Positions 1 through 14,100 of a DNA stretch of 64,000 bases are shown piece by piece (the first letter of the stretch is position 1; every line of letters begins with the position of its first letter). The translations under genes were made by a program, and so were the position numbers. The stretch is taken from NCBI GenBank assembly GCA_037951165.1, contig JBBDHG010000124.1:506501-570500 (forward strand), in the 5' to 3' direction. The notes under the pieces were generated by a model that saw only the letters and a list, made by a program, of their open reading frames with translations, was not told the origin of the DNA and made no database searches. This DNA comes from Lophius americanus. Its lineage: Eukaryota; Chordata; Actinopteri; Lophiiformes; Lophiidae.

Positions 1-59
1 TTCTCAGACTAAAAGCATCCACAGTTTAACAGTTTCAAAATAAATACCAACAAATGAAC

Positions 60-240
60 ACAGTGATAGACTCAACTCAACTTTATTTAAAAGCACATTT
101 AAAAAAACAACAGAGTTGTGCAAAGTGCTGTACGGTGAATAAAGTAACATAGGCACAAAACAAAAACAAAGTTTTGGTTAAAGCTATGCAATAAAGTCAC
201 ATAGAATAAATGCAGAGCACTCATCCTGGGCTATAGAACA
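60..240. repeat. dispersed fish repeat tail
   Basis: Sequence of the type CTTTATTTAAAAGCAC followed by GTGCAAAGTGCTGTAC is a common interspersed motif of fish genomes. The stretch 240-560 shows no gene. Confidence 0.35.
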
Positions 241-569
241 ATAAGCATGAAATAGATGATATGAATGCAGCAATGACAATTATTCTTTGACTTCTGGGGT
301 GCTGCCAGTGGGTTCTCCCCATGTTTGCATCTCAGGATTCCTCCAACAGTGGACAAACATGCATTATAGGTTGAACAGAGACAGGAGTTAGGAGTAGGAG
401 CATGAATGGTTGTTGGTTTCTATGTATCAGCTTTGCTTACTGGGCTCCAGTTAGCTCCCGGACCAACTGCGGTGGAAGAGGTGCTCCCTCCATCAGTCCA
501 AACCGAATGCATCTGAGGATGATAAAGAATCAGGATATCTAAACAGCAGGAGGGATGAGTATCTAACGA

Positions 570-1363
570 AGGGGTGTCAAACTCAATGGCAGATGGGGAC
601 AAATTTAAAGATGGAGTCCACATAGAGGGCCGAACAGGACTCAAACATGCCATTTTTAATCTGAGGTCTTTTGACAATTTTATTCTTATTTTATTTACTT
701 ATTTCATTGAATTCTGAACAACGGAATAGAAAATACTCAAATTGGAGATTAAATTAAAAATAGATCAGCATAATTCATTTTTGAGTCTCCCTCTATCAGA
801 TAGTTTCGAAGAATAATTTCCATTGGAAAATGTGTCTTCAGGCGTCAATAAGAGTCAGAAATCTATATTTTACAAGTTAATAATTATATCTCAAATCAAT
901 AGGTTTTTAAAAAACAACAAAAATTTACTTTAAATGTCCATTCATAAATTCAGCCGTTCCAGTCTTCTGTCACGAAAAAAAACATTAAACACAGAAAATG
1001 GTGAGGTGTATCAACACCCTAACGGTTTATTTCACATTAAATGTGAACCACTGCATGTGTTTTTCTGGTTTTGAACGCACCTGGCCAATTAATGAAAACT
1101 TGCGTTCTATTTACTTATATGCGCGAGCAACTTAATAATACGTCTATCATTTATAGTTTAAAAAATAGATTGATCAACTATATCTCCTCCTGTTCTCCGA
1201 AGCAATTTTTGGTTATCGCAGTGCATTCTGGGATTTGTATTATCTGTGGTGTTTGTCCTGTGTACCAGAGGACTATTTATTATAAAAAATAAATATTGTC
1301 TCGCCGACCAGATATAATTGTTGTGCGGGACGGATGTGGCCCGCAGGCCTTGAGTTTGACACG
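570..1363. mobile_element. hAT-type non-autonomous element
   Basis: Inverted ends GTGTCAAACTCAA (574-586) and TTGAGTTTGACAC (1350-1362) match exactly. They are flanked by 8-bp near-duplicates TCTAACGA (562-569) and TCTAATCA (1364-1371), the site length typical of hAT. The internal phrase GTGGCCCGCAGGCCTTGAG is common in vertebrate copies of this type. No transposase frame, so it is a MITE-like passenger. Confidence 0.65.
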
Positions 1364-1951
1364 TCTAATCAAACGGATACATCGACAGAGTGATGGATCA
1401 GGAAAGCTCTGGAGAAAATGATTGTCTTCCATCTTTTAAGAGTCATGAATCTTTCAAAAACAAAACAAAAAAAAGGGAATTGTATAAACAAATCTTTCCT
1501 TATTGATGTTACTATTATTATACAGTGTCCTGCTCTGGGAGTTGAGCGCCTAAAATCCTTTGAGCCGTCTTCACCAATTGGGCCAAATCCTTAGAGCCCC
1601 GATCAACTCGTCTGGCAGCGGATGGGTGCCTGGAGATAATTTTTCTCCCGTCTCCAAACAAACTTAGTTAGTTAGGTTAAAACTTAAACGAATAAGAAAG
1701 AACGCAAATGTGTGCAAAGCATTGTGTGAATCAAAGCAGACAACCCACATCTCCATTCTTGGCTTTAAAATTGAGTTTTATATTACAATGTGGCAATTGA
1801 CCATTTATAAATATTGTAACAATTAGAGATCTAATCTTTTTCCTCAAAGTCTGTCCAAGATATTTTAAATACAAGTGAAAAAACACACACAACTTGGTAT
1901 TCAGTACCATCAGAACACAACAGGAGAGACAGTGTTTTAGTTTCTGTTGTG

Positions 1952-1957
1952 TTTATT
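1952..1957 (-). terminator. candidate glis2 polyadenylation signal
   Basis: AATAAA reads on the minus strand here (TTTATT on plus), about 2.5 kb downstream of the glis2 stop, which is plausible for a GLIS2 3' UTR. The interval 1958-4494 would then be 3' UTR plus embedded repeats. Other AATAAA motifs exist nearby, so the assignment is tentative. Confidence 0.3.
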
Positions 1958-4494
1958 GACAAAGTCGTCATCATCAACACTGTTCAAAGTGTTACAGCGG
2001 CCCTGATGTACAAATCACATCTGTTGTCGAGTTATTGAATTTCAGTTTTGTAAAACATATTGAAAAGTACATTCATACACTTATTGTAAATATTTTGTCA
2101 TACATAGTGTTTTGTATATATGGATTTTCAGTTGGAACACAAGGCACTTTGGACACCTCTGTAATACTGATTTTGATAAGACAATGTGCAAAAGGATACG
2201 AAAAAAAACAACGACACAATAGCTGGCCTCAAACGGCCATCGTCAAACATTCACCGTTCAAAAATTTCATTTTAAAACATTATTTGTTTTTTCTTGTGTA
2301 AAGTTCATGGTTTCATGTTAATATGAAGCAAATGTGTACTCATTAATGCTTAAGACACACTCTTGTCTACCTTGGTCTTACATGAGCAGCACTCCTGATC
2401 AATCTGATGTCTCGTTTAAACTGCAGGGCTGATCCTGTGTAGATCATTGTCTTGGAACGATTCAAGGAGCAAATAGCTTAAGATAAATGGCAAGTAAAGG
2501 GAGTAAACGCACAATCGTCAGCTTCAACAAATTCATTTGTTGGTGGTCACGCTCATGTGGCTCTATGTGGAATACGATCATTGATTACACAGTGTAGTGT
2601 CCAAAGCAGGTCTCTATTTTGTAGAGGCGAAAGTTTCTAAAACCAACAGGAGAGCAGCAGACGGCCACGATGACCTCACTTTAAATCAGTGACATCAAAG
2701 ATGTTAATCAGTGGAAGCACCATCTCATATTACGCTCCTATTCTCCTCCAAATGAACTTTTTAACAACCCTAACCAATATGAGGTTATTGTGTGGGGAGT
2801 GTATATTGCTTTGCTCCCCATAATCATGCTTTTATCTGTATATATATGAATGCAGTCAGTGGGGATTGTCAAACGTAGTGGTTAGGATGCCTGCTCTTTT
2901 CAACTCAGGTGATTGTTCACTGTGAAATAGTTTGACCATTAAACACATGAAAAGAGTATATTACGGAACTTTAAAGGGCCAATTCACCTCTGAAATATCT
3001 GCCACCAACCAGATGCATGCTGCATTTTTTGTAAAATGAATACCCCTTTGGCGACAAAATTGGGGTGTCAGTCCCCGACCATGGCGCCAGGGTCCACATT
3101 CAGGCCGATGAGGGCAAAAAACTTTAAAGAGTAAGTCTGTGAGGCTTTCTTATCCCGTTGACAGTGCGCAGTCAACAAGCTTCCTTACAGCAAATGACTC
3201 AAGGCGTGCAAAAGTAAGGATCCATAGCTCCTCCTAAGGCTTTCAAATGGCGAGCTGAAAAGTTTGAGTAAGCACTTGTTGGATTAGAAAGCACTCTTTT
3301 AAAATGAGACGCTCCCTCTAAGGTTTTATGTGATACAAAGACTTTTTTTTACATGGACGTGAAATCTCTTCCAGCATCAGTCGATCATGAATAAAAATAT
3401 TCCGTCTGTTGGAGGATTTTTGTGTGTCTTTTCCCACGCTAGGCCACTCCCCCTTATGTAAATGAAATATTTTTATTGGATATCACCAGCATAAAAGGTC
3501 TCACTTTTTCCATGAGATCTGTATGACTCCAAATTTGACAATCCAAATGAACCACCCTTGACAATTCAGGTATTTTAGCTTTTGTTACAGGAGAGCGCCT
3601 TGGATTTTATTTGCGAGTTAAGGCTGATAATCCAGATAGCCACAAAAGAACTGAAAGTGTTTCATCCTTTCCCCACAAAATATCTCTGTGAAGCAGGCTT
3701 TTCGGCAATAAAGCTATGAAAACTAAACTTCAGAAAAGGCTGTTTTTTTTTTTAATATCAGTAGCAGAATGTTTATGCTAAAGAGTAAGGGGCAATGGAT
3801 GGAGCCTGGGGGGACACCTCAGGTGAAAAGGGAGTCCTAACAGACTTATGTAGCTTCATGCAATCAAAAAAAGTCTAATAAGAGTAACAGTCTTTGCCTT
3901 TAGACCGATCTTATTTAAATTGATCATTTTCTATGAAAACATGCTTGACCAAACAATTTCTCATTTAGGGTAAATTAACTATATTAAATTACTAAATGTC
4001 CGAGAGAAATAAAATATGCAAAGAAATAATTATGCCATATTTTTTTTTCTTGATGAGGCTGGTCTGCGGTGCAAAAAAAGGTTGGGGTTCACTGTGATGC
4101 TAGCAACTCTAGAATTAGAAATTAGAAAAAAGCATCACTTCAAACTTAAAGCAGAATTTAAATGCTGTTTCAGCAGAAATCCGGTGCGCACAAAAAGGTT
4201 TGAATATAGGTGCCCTATATTTTTAGCTTCATAATTCAGAGTGAATTGGCCCTTTAAAGTTTAGATCTCCTGAAATGTGCGTCATGCTAAAACATCTCGC
4301 AACCAAACACTCAAAGATGGTGAAAGTTTTGTACAATCAGCACAGACTTCTCTCTAAGGGTGACAGCGACCTCCCGTTCGCACACACAACAACACCATCA
4401 TAACCATACATGTATGTCTGTGAAACACACAAACTACAACCATGGACATTGAAAAATACAAAGATGCACTGCCGGGTGTTACTGCATAAGCATG

Positions 4495-5162
4495 CTAGCT
4501 GACAACAGCAGGCTTCAATAGGAGTGCTCTCGGGGGAACAACCAACCAAGACAAAGTATCAGTCCGCCTGGGCCCCACCGCTGCAGACAGGTTCAGAACT
4601 TCCTCCTCCTCTCTGTCGTCTTCTGTGCTTTTTGTCTCCTTTCCTGCCATCTGTCCGAGACCCCTCAGAGCTCCCAGCCCGAACATCGACGCTGCTCCAA
4701 AGTGTAACAAAGCAGATTCTGAGAGTCCAAGGGGCCCAATGGCACTGCCTCCCACTCCACCCAGGGAGAAGAGTGGCGCACCATGGTGGCCCAGGGCTCT
4801 GGCATGGCAGAAAGCTGAGAGAGGGAACGAGGACCCCAAACCACCAAGAAGAGCTGCAGCGGCCCCCGGAATGATGATGTGGGCCCCGCCTACTGGTGGC
4901 ACTTCAGCGGCGCTCTGTTGCCCTGGTTGGCCCAAACCTGTTCCAAACCTGCTGGAGTTGCCCTGATCCTGGGCTACAAAGTGACCGTGTGCCTTGATGT
5001 GCTTGCGTAGGGAGCTGGGGTCTGTGTAGCGCTTCAGGCAGCCGGCCATCTTGCAATAGTAAGGCTTGTCAACGTAGTGGGTCCGGGTGTGTTTGAAGCG
5101 GTCGCTGGAGTTGGAGTAGCGTTTGCTGCATCCTTCATATGGGCAGATGTAGGGTTTCTCAC
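4495..5162 (-). CDS. glis2: glis2 last coding exon, zinc fingers 4-5 and C-terminal tail
   Basis: 668 nt. Finger 4 (ICPYEGCSKRYSNSSDRFKH) and finger 5 (YCKMAGCLKRYTDPSSLRKH) are followed by KAHGHFV, then an Ala/Gly/Leu-rich tail containing AHIIIPGAAAALLGG (human GLIS2 has AQIIIPNPAALFGG), VLNLSAAV and the terminal WLVVPPRALLLKPAVVS. TAG is at 4497-4495. The acceptor is CCTCTTCTAG. This stretch overlaps long open frames on the other strand that only reflect its GC-richness. Confidence 0.96.
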
Positions 5163-8100
5163 CTAGAAGAGGAAACAGAACGAATGAGTGACTGGAAAAT
5201 CAAGAAATCCCTTCAAAGGAAAAAAAAAACGCTGGTTCTTGTCATTGCAATAACAGGGGAAATTAAACAGTATTCAGTTATATGTCGGGAGAAATGGCAG
5301 CACCCAGGAAGGTTCTGGGTTCAAATCCACCTATGATCTCCGTCCTTCGGCCTTAGGGTCAAAGCAGATAGTCTCGCTCCGCATATTGGTCTGGCATAGG
5401 TTTTACGTTTGATATAAGTTTATCAAGGCTTGGGAGCGGCACCAGAAAGGACATTGGCTTGTGACCCCTCTATTGCCGGGTTCAAATCTACTTATGATTC
5501 TGAGTCATCTTGACATTGTGGCCATGAGTTTGCTCTGAGTTAGCTTTTTTTTAATTGAGGAGGTCAAAATAGATCTTGGTAACTTGACTGGCTTGTAATT
5601 TTTCAATGCGCACCATTCAAATTACAGAGTATTTATCCTACGTCATTGCTGCGTCATTGCTCCATGGGCGTAAAAAGACTCAGGCTAAACTGCAGTTTCT
5701 GGACTCAACATCGGACTTACAGGTTAGAATACATATTTTTGACTATTCTTTTTTTATTTGTCTCTAAATCTCGGAAACTATGAATATTGAAAATCAACGT
5801 TGAACAACATTGTGAAAGAGAAATACGATGTAGCAGACTTTAGAGACCCAGATGATACTTTATTGCTTGTGTCAGTTCATCATTGGTTTTGGTCGTCGCA
5901 TTGTCCATAATGAACTCACCTGTGTGTGAGCGGGTGTGTATCTTCAGGTTCTCTAGGCGTGAGAAGCTTTTGTTACAGGTGGGGCAATGGTGTGGTTTTT
6001 CATTGGTGTGAGTCCGGATATGAATCAACATCTTATACCTATGAAACACGAGGAACAGTGTTTGTAAAAAACATACACACACAGAAACAACAAGTAACAC
6101 TTTGCTGCAGGAATGCTCTCTACCCTTTCTGCAGCTGATTTTAAGATAGTGACCATATACCATATATGGTAAATGCTAAAAGGGCTGTACTTATATAATG
6201 CTTTTCTAGTCTGCTCGACGACTCAAAGCACTCTACATTTGGACCCATCATTCCACCATTCACACAAACACTAATACAGTGAAAATAAAGACTACCTTGC
6301 AAGGCGCCACTATCAGGAGCGGTAACCAATACTCGGAAATATTTACACACCAATGGGTTGCCATTGGAAGCAACTTGGTGTTCAGTATCTTTTTAAAGGA
6401 CACTTCAACATGTACACTGCAGTGGCCGGGGATCCAACCTCTAACCCCTTCGGAATAGTTGACAACCGCGCTACTAACTGAGTCACAGTATGGTTTTGAT
6501 TTTTCACACTTTAAGGGGGAGGACACGCTTCATCTGAAGTGAGTGGCTGGCGACTCAAAAAGACTTAATGAGCCAAAGAAAACGCAGCAGTATCTGGATG
6601 CACTTTTCTGATGACAAAAACGGTAAAGCAAAATCTAATATTTGCCAGAAAAAGGTCTCATTCAAGTCCGGGTCAACTAATAATTTGCAACTCCACTTAA
6701 AAGCTCAACAGCCGAGAGTGAAAGTGGTGGAGGTGAGAAAAGAACCAACTGATTCTGACGACAACAATGATAGTGACGATGAAGTCTCCATCCCTGAATC
6801 TAGTGAACACATGCCAAATGAAATGATAATTAATATTTTGGAATAATTCAAACACTGATATCCCACCAGTAGGATATATATTGGTGGGATGTCTAAATTA
6901 GGCGATGACATTATTTGGCGACGTCTAGCGACTTTTAGGAAAGCCAATAGCTACTTCCCTTACTGAGGAGTTGGCGACACAGCTCAGAGGTTGGTGGCGT
7001 CAGCAGGAGTTCATCTGTAGATACTTAATTTGGAACCTGATGTCTGAGGTCTACGTCCGATAATTGTAGGAAAGCCTGTTTCCACGCCAGTGTATAGAAA
7101 GAAGGTTATTATCCTCAGATTTGTGATCCAACCCCTCTTTTTAACTTCTTCTGACTTTCCAGATACGGCGTTCACTGAACGTGTAATAGCATCCCATGCA
7201 TCTTCTTTTTTGATATTTCATATCCGCAACTGACATTATCAAATAAGACAGTGTGTTTGCTGTTCAACTTCTGAAGCAATATCTACTCTTCAGAACTGAT
7301 TAAAGTTTTTTTTGGTAGTTTGGACTCCAGTGCTCTACTCTCTTTACACTTAGATTTTGGCATTTTCTTCATCCCAATTTCTGTAGTTTTTATACGTGTG
7401 TACACACAGTTTTGCAGTCAAATGCTATTTTATGAGGATTGACGCGGCTTTTATACCGATATTAATTGCGATCACAGGCATGAACTTCTAATCTATCTTC
7501 TAATCGGCGACACAAGACTTATATTTGTGTTGGAACAGTTGAAAACAGAACAAACATACCTGGCATTGAAGCCTCTCCCATTTCGAGCACAGCCCTCCCA
7601 CTGGCAACAGTACCCAGAATCCTTTTCAGGCTTTACGTGGAAGTCGTTGATGTGATCCACCAAATCCTGCAGTGAGTCGAACAGCAAGTGACACTGGACG
7701 ACAAAGGGAGGGAAGGAGAATTCATACTGAATTTGGTCAATGAAACTGATGCCTAAAACATAAAAGAACGGTTCACCCAAAGATGAACATTTTAAGTCAT
7801 TGTCTCCTGATAATGTGAAAGTAACATTTACTGTCAGTGGGTAGGACATAATATGCAACAAGTAAACAAAAACTATTTTTTTTGCAAAAATAGGGTAGTG
7901 TAATTTTGAACGCCTTTGACCCAAGCGCAGAATTGCGATGTATAGACAACTGGGTCAGGTCATCCCCAGAACTGTAGGTGTTGTTGGGTGTCCACAGTCT
8001 GCAGTGGTTATTATCAACCAAAGTGAGCTGAGGAGGGAGAACTGGTGAACCAGTTACAGGGTTGTTGACACCCATGGTATCCACAACATATATCTTCTAT

Positions 8101-11100
8101 TTCTTATTCTTTCGGCTCTTCTCTTCTTAGGGGGTCGCCACAGCGGGTTATCTCATTCCGCATATTGATTTCGCTTAAGTTTTAAGCTCGATTAAAACTA
8201 CGCACTATATGTAGTGTGAGATGATGAATCCTGTTTTAAAACACTTTAGATTTGTGAAAGTTATTGACACAAGCCCCTGACAGCGCATTCATTTATTCAT
8301 ATTTACCTTCATCCAGCGGCAGGCCAGCTGATCGCCATATGAGGCCTCTGGAGAAATTGGCTTCTCTCTGTTCTGACCGATGAACATGGAGGAGGGAAAG
8401 CTGTAGGCTCGCGGTGGACTTCCCAGCGACAGGCAGAACGGATAACCCCGTGGTGAAGCTCTGTCTTCCGCACCTCGGTGACGAGCCGATTCCTGAGAGG
8501 TAGGAAGGTGGAGAGAAAGGTTGCATCAACCAGGAAGGAGTCTGATGCTTTGATCATAGCATCTTATTACCTATGTAAGGAGGTCACCCCTGTGCCATTA
8601 TCTGTTTGTTTGTTTGTTTGTTTGTGAGAAGGATTACGGAAAAACTATCAGACGGCTTTGCATTCAATTTTACCGAGAGGTATATTTTATCCTCGAGGTG
8701 ATTATCCTAGAAGACATTTTGGTGATGGGTACGTGTTTTTGTTTTGCTGCAATTAAAATGAAATAATTAAAGAATAGACCCTTCGGAGCTGTGATGTCAC
8801 AATGTGGCTATTGTTGCCATGTAAAGTGCGTTATAAATTAAATGTATTATTATTATTATTATTATTGATTCCTTTTAATGTTCACTTGGGGGTGGAGCTG
8901 GACGCTCTGTGGGTTGAACAGAGACGCTGAAGTGGAAGGCGCAGGAGATGATGGGGTATACAGTATTTGAGAGATACTGAGAGGGTCTTTTGGAGTTGTT
9001 AGATTTGGAGGCTAGCAATAATTCAGACACTTATGTAGAAATCTGCATGAATGTTTCCTTAAACCTAGGGTACTGTTGTGCCTTGGCAGAGGTTTTGCAC
9101 TCCTTGAGGGCTTTTTCTAGTTCAGTCTGTAACAGCCAGAAGTGCTTTGGAAAAAAGATTTTCGTGCCACTTGTGATTCTTCGCCAGCAAAGCGACAATT
9201 ACTGACAGATACATCTAAGGTTCTGCAGTTTGTTTGATCTTTTTCGTTGAACTTTTATTGATTACATATTTAGGCATTTGATTTACCTCTAGTAAATATG
9301 TTATAAGAAAATTATATGGGATATGTATGATTTTAACCAACAAAGCTAACCGTTGGATTCTTGATATAATATAAACGTTCTGCGCCTGCTTCCAGTCTCC
9401 AATTAAACTTTAGAGAGAACAACCCTGGCTGCTTTAGCAGTAGTTAGTCAGGTCATCTCCTGTGATTTACCAGTGTATGTTTGATCCTTTGTGAATAAGC
9501 TTCACCTGCCATTCCAACTTTCATGTCCGGCCACTCATCCTCACAAACTGTTATAAAGCCAAGATCCTCAAGCATGCAGCCTACAACGTCCTCATCAACT
9601 TGCCTTAAGATTTCTTCTGCCATTTTCAATAGGAATAATCTGCCTAAAGTCTTCCTGAATCTTGGAACGAGTTCTTGGATCCAGTCAACAGAGCTCGATG
9701 CTTTAACAATTTTCTCAGTTTTAAAAAGAACTGCAATGAAATCAGCATTTTCTATTTAAGATAATTTGGTCAGCTGGTCAGTGAATTAATATGGATGAAG
9801 ATCAGCGAACAGCTTCAAAGAAATGTTTGAAAAATGTCTAGGGATAATTTTAGTGCTGTTCCGCTTCACATTTAATGTGTTGGATAATTTAAATTAGTCC
9901 TTTTCTGCTTTCAAATATGACTCTGTTTTATTTAATGCTCTTACAAAGAAGCTCTGTGTTTCGTCTTTAAATTCTGGGATTTATTATTCCCAGAATCCCC
10001 ATTCAAGACCCATTGAGACATGATCAGAGGCAGGCTGGATAACTCTGACTTTCTCTCACTTCTGCTCCCTCTACAACAACCTTTCACATCTAAGTGTAAT
10101 TTAAAGTCACCAATTCATCAAGTTTGCATGTTTTTTGGACCGTGGCAAGAAGTTGCCCGGAAAGAATACCCTGAGAGAACCCAAGCAATCAGAAGGAGAA
10201 CATGCAAAGGTCCTCTGGTGGATCTGAACCCAGATGATCGAAAACTGTATAAAAAAATGAATTTACCTGATGTAACTGCTGTTATGAATAGCCAAACTTG
10301 TTCCCAAATCTGTACCTCACATATGTGATTATTAAGATCACAATTTAAAGTGTCCTCAATCTGTTTTTAATATTATTTTCATCAAACAACAACATAAAAA
10401 ACAATATGACAATGTGAGGGTCATATGCACATGAGGACTGAAAGGTGGTGAGAGCTGCTGTAGCACAAATTGCAAAGAAAATTTTATTGCAGTTCCTGAC
10501 AGATATGTGTCGTGAAAGAAAGAAAGTACTACAGAATAGTTGGCAGGTGGATATAATGTTATGGTGGATCAATGTATAATATCAAAACTTTTGCAATGCA
10601 TCATCACTGGCTGAATTTGGATTTTTGTGAAGAAATGAATTTGTACTCTCTCTACATCTTTGCAGCTCTTTACCGTGTCTGTCAGATTCTTCCCTGATAT
10701 GAAGTCCATGTCTGAAGTTCTAGGAAATGTTTGAGGGACTTTCTATTTTCTGATCATTCCAAGAAATCTTAACAGCCTGGGCTAAAATTGCATTAAAAGA
10801 CACGTTTCACCAAATTTGCAGCATCTGTGACATAATTTCCTCTATAATTAATTGCTTCACTAATAAAACCTAATACACTAGTCTAGTAGCAATAGCTGTC
10901 GTCCTGGACAACAAAGATATGTCCCCAAAAAGTCCCGCAACCCCTACGTTGTACAAACAATCACTGTTACTGATCTCAAATTAAATATGAAGTTATGTCC
11001 ACAGTATTTTTTGTAAAAGAAAGCTCCATTAAGTCAGTAAAAAACAAACTATTAGAAAAAAATACTATATACAAAAGAAAGATTTCCTTGGGTCGATTCT

Positions 11101-14100
11101 TATGCACCTAATTTGGACTATACTGGGCCGAAATTTAAGAAGTTATATCCGATAAAACATGGATTTTTCTAAAAAGCTTCCCCAAATTAAAGTAAAACAC
11201 GATTATTTAAAAGACAGAGTTCCTCAAGTAGATTCATTAGCACCAAATTGGGACTATTGGACTTCGGGAAACAGTGTTTCTGAAAAAAAAGGTCCCCTGA
11301 GTGAATAAAATATGAACTATTAAAGTAGAACATGGTGTATACAACAAAAATATCCTTGACTCGATTCACATGCAACCGATTTTGACTAAATCAAACCAAC
11401 GATTAGGAAGTTATGGCCACAAACGTTTTGGAGATAAAGCTCCCCTTGAGTTGAAAATATACAAGCAAGCTTTCACAAATCACTCCAGTTCTTCCTTACA
11501 CTAAGGTATATGTGGAGATAAAATTGAACGATGAAAATGAGAATGATCCATCAAATAGTTTATGAATGATTGCACTAACAAGAAGGATCTGCAGTGGACA
11601 TGACGTAGATGACGATTCCATAATATCCCTGACTTTACGGGACTATAACAATACAAGCAAAATTTTGGAGTTTTGAAATCAAATCTAAAAATCCATCTTT
11701 AACTGACAAATACAAACATCCTGGATCTGATCTGACAGTGCAAACACGTGGACTCACCTGTGAGAAGATCTGTGGCTGGGGGCTGCTGCTGCTGTGAGGT
11801 GACTCCAGCGGAGAGGAAGGGGAGAGGGAGGAGGGGGAGGAAGGAGACGGGGAGAGGGAGGCTGCATGGCGTGAGGAGGGTGACAGGCTGAGGTCCATAG
11901 CCAGAGGACTGAAGCAGGACCCTGGTCGTTCTTGACAAGGAGAGTGGGAGTCTAAATTGGACATTAGAGAGATAAAATAGGATGAGGATGATCTGACATT
12001 CATTTCAAAGGTCAATATAATAGGGTTTATACAACAATATTTGCTCATAGAATAATAATATTAATTTATCCTTTATTAATCACACTGTCATAATACGTAT
12101 TTGACCCCTTTGTCTGCTCAAGGACTCTACGACATGCAGACTTGCTGGGGCTTGAATCAGCTACCTTCGGATCTTCCAACCGGGAGACGGGGGCTCCACC
12201 CAATGAGCCACAGCCGGCCAAGCAGAGATCAAACTCAGCACAGAAGGTATAAAACTGCTGCTTGTACTGCAACAGGTTGTATCATTTTGTTTGTTGTGGG
12301 AATGGGATGTCACATCAGCCAGCATGGACAGGACACTGGCTGGAAGACTGAATGTGAAGGGAAGTTATTTGGCTGACCCATCAAATGGACAGTGTTGGTA
12401 GATGAGCGTCATAGATGTCAGGTAATCTCTGGTGACTTTTTTCTTCAGGTCATGGCTACGTTTATTCTTAAATGGATGTGACTTGATCTGTATCTAAACT
12501 CGTACAATCTGAGGAACCAGTGACTCCGGGGCATTTCTGGTGGGTAACTTAGGGACAGTCGTTGTCACTAGGAAGACTGCTGACCAACTGGATAAGGCCG
12601 GAACGGACAACAGGAGCTCCTTCAGTGCCCATAAGAGTGCACAGAGTAAGTTAGAGGAATTGAAAATGAGAAACACCACCTGAGGGTCCTGGGAGTCAGA
12701 GGGGTTTGAGAGACACATCAGCAAAAACAACATTAGCTAAGTGCATGCTTTGGTAATCAAACTGGACCGGAGAGGTATGTCAAGTTAAACCCATTGCAAA
12801 AATGTTTGTAAGAGTGCAAGAGGGCTCAAGACCGATCAGAGCAGCTTCAAGTGTGGACATGTGAAGTGAACTCTGGGCGGACAGCAGTCCAAGAGATCCC
12901 TCAGTGCCTGCATCTCTCCAAGAACGCATGTGGCCATTTGTAGTGCCATCCTGGACACTCAACCAAGCAAGTGAATGCAAGAAAGAGAAAAGTGAGTATA
13001 AGGAGGTTATGAAAGGGGGGTATCTTCTTGTTTAGCGCAGGCATGGTCCTGACCCATCAACTTGGAGTCTGACCTATTCTCCAGGTCAGCCTAGATCCAT
13101 TTTTTAAATATATTATCCTAACAGAGCGTCTATGATTGCATTGTTGGGCTACATTTTATATACATAAACTGGTGGAGATCTTTGAGCCTTTATTATAGTC
13201 TGGGTGACTCTCCACGCTCACAAGTCATTTTGTACTGCCGAATAGTCTCATAGTTCAAAAGAGCGTTATTCTAAGAACCCTCCCATCTCTTGTATCCACA
13301 CCCCAGGAGCCCAGAAAATAGTTAAAGTTCTTAGAACATTGTTTTGAACAACTTCTGTAGCTTCTACTCGAGAGTAGATACTCCACCAACACAAGAGGCA
13401 CCTTGAATAACAAGTTATTGGTGATCCCCTGACCCTTTGAACATGAGCCAATGCAGCATCATCAATGCCATGTTCAGAGCCTGTTGAAAACTTTAGGGAC
13501 CTAAGAAAAAGCTCGTAATGCTGACCTTGAGAGAAACAAGAAAACACACCATGTCTGTCAAATTCTTTTTCGACTTACTGGGAGCTTATTGGCGTTGCAA
13601 AAAAAACATAAAAAGGAAAATATCTCTGTACTGATAGAGCTACCATCACCATGTGCTTTACCTCACCAGCAGTAGAAGGGTAGTAACGACCCATATACGG
13701 TTTCTGATTTTGGCCTGTATGACACTGAAAATCAGAATTGTAAGAGAAGCATTGTGACCCAATTGACAAAAGGGGTCAATTGAAAATGATTGTCGTAGGT
13801 AAAACCACTGGACATGTTATCGGGCAACAACTTTGAGCACTATCATACAAATGTAACAAACTGAACAAAAAGCCCAGATAAACACTTTTCTCTGCTTCTC
13901 TTTGAGGTATTTTCAATTCATGAATCCTGAAGGATACCCAGATTAATTTCAAAATAGTCCTGCTCTTCATTCTGCCCTTTTTTGGTCACTAATAAACTCT
14001 TATGAAAATGTGATTTTTCCCTGAAGACATTACTCTTCCATCCATTTTCTTCCGCTTATCGAGGGGTCGGGTCGCTGTGGCATAAGGCCAAGCAGGGTAT

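Noticed and set aside
4524..4966. Long plus-strand frames over the last glis2 exon
   Set aside because: They are antisense shadows of a GC-rich coding exon with a clear GLIS2 protein on the minus strand.
7560..7760. A glis2 exon starting at 7753 that would lack the first cysteine of finger 1
   Set aside because: A later acceptor (GTCGTCCAG before 7693) has a strong pyrimidine tract and restores CRWMK-CHLLF in phase with the upstream exon.
10539..10580. Possible Tc1 terminal sequence (GGTGGATATAATGTTATGG)
   Set aside because: Too short and isolated to annotate as an element; noted only as a likely remnant.
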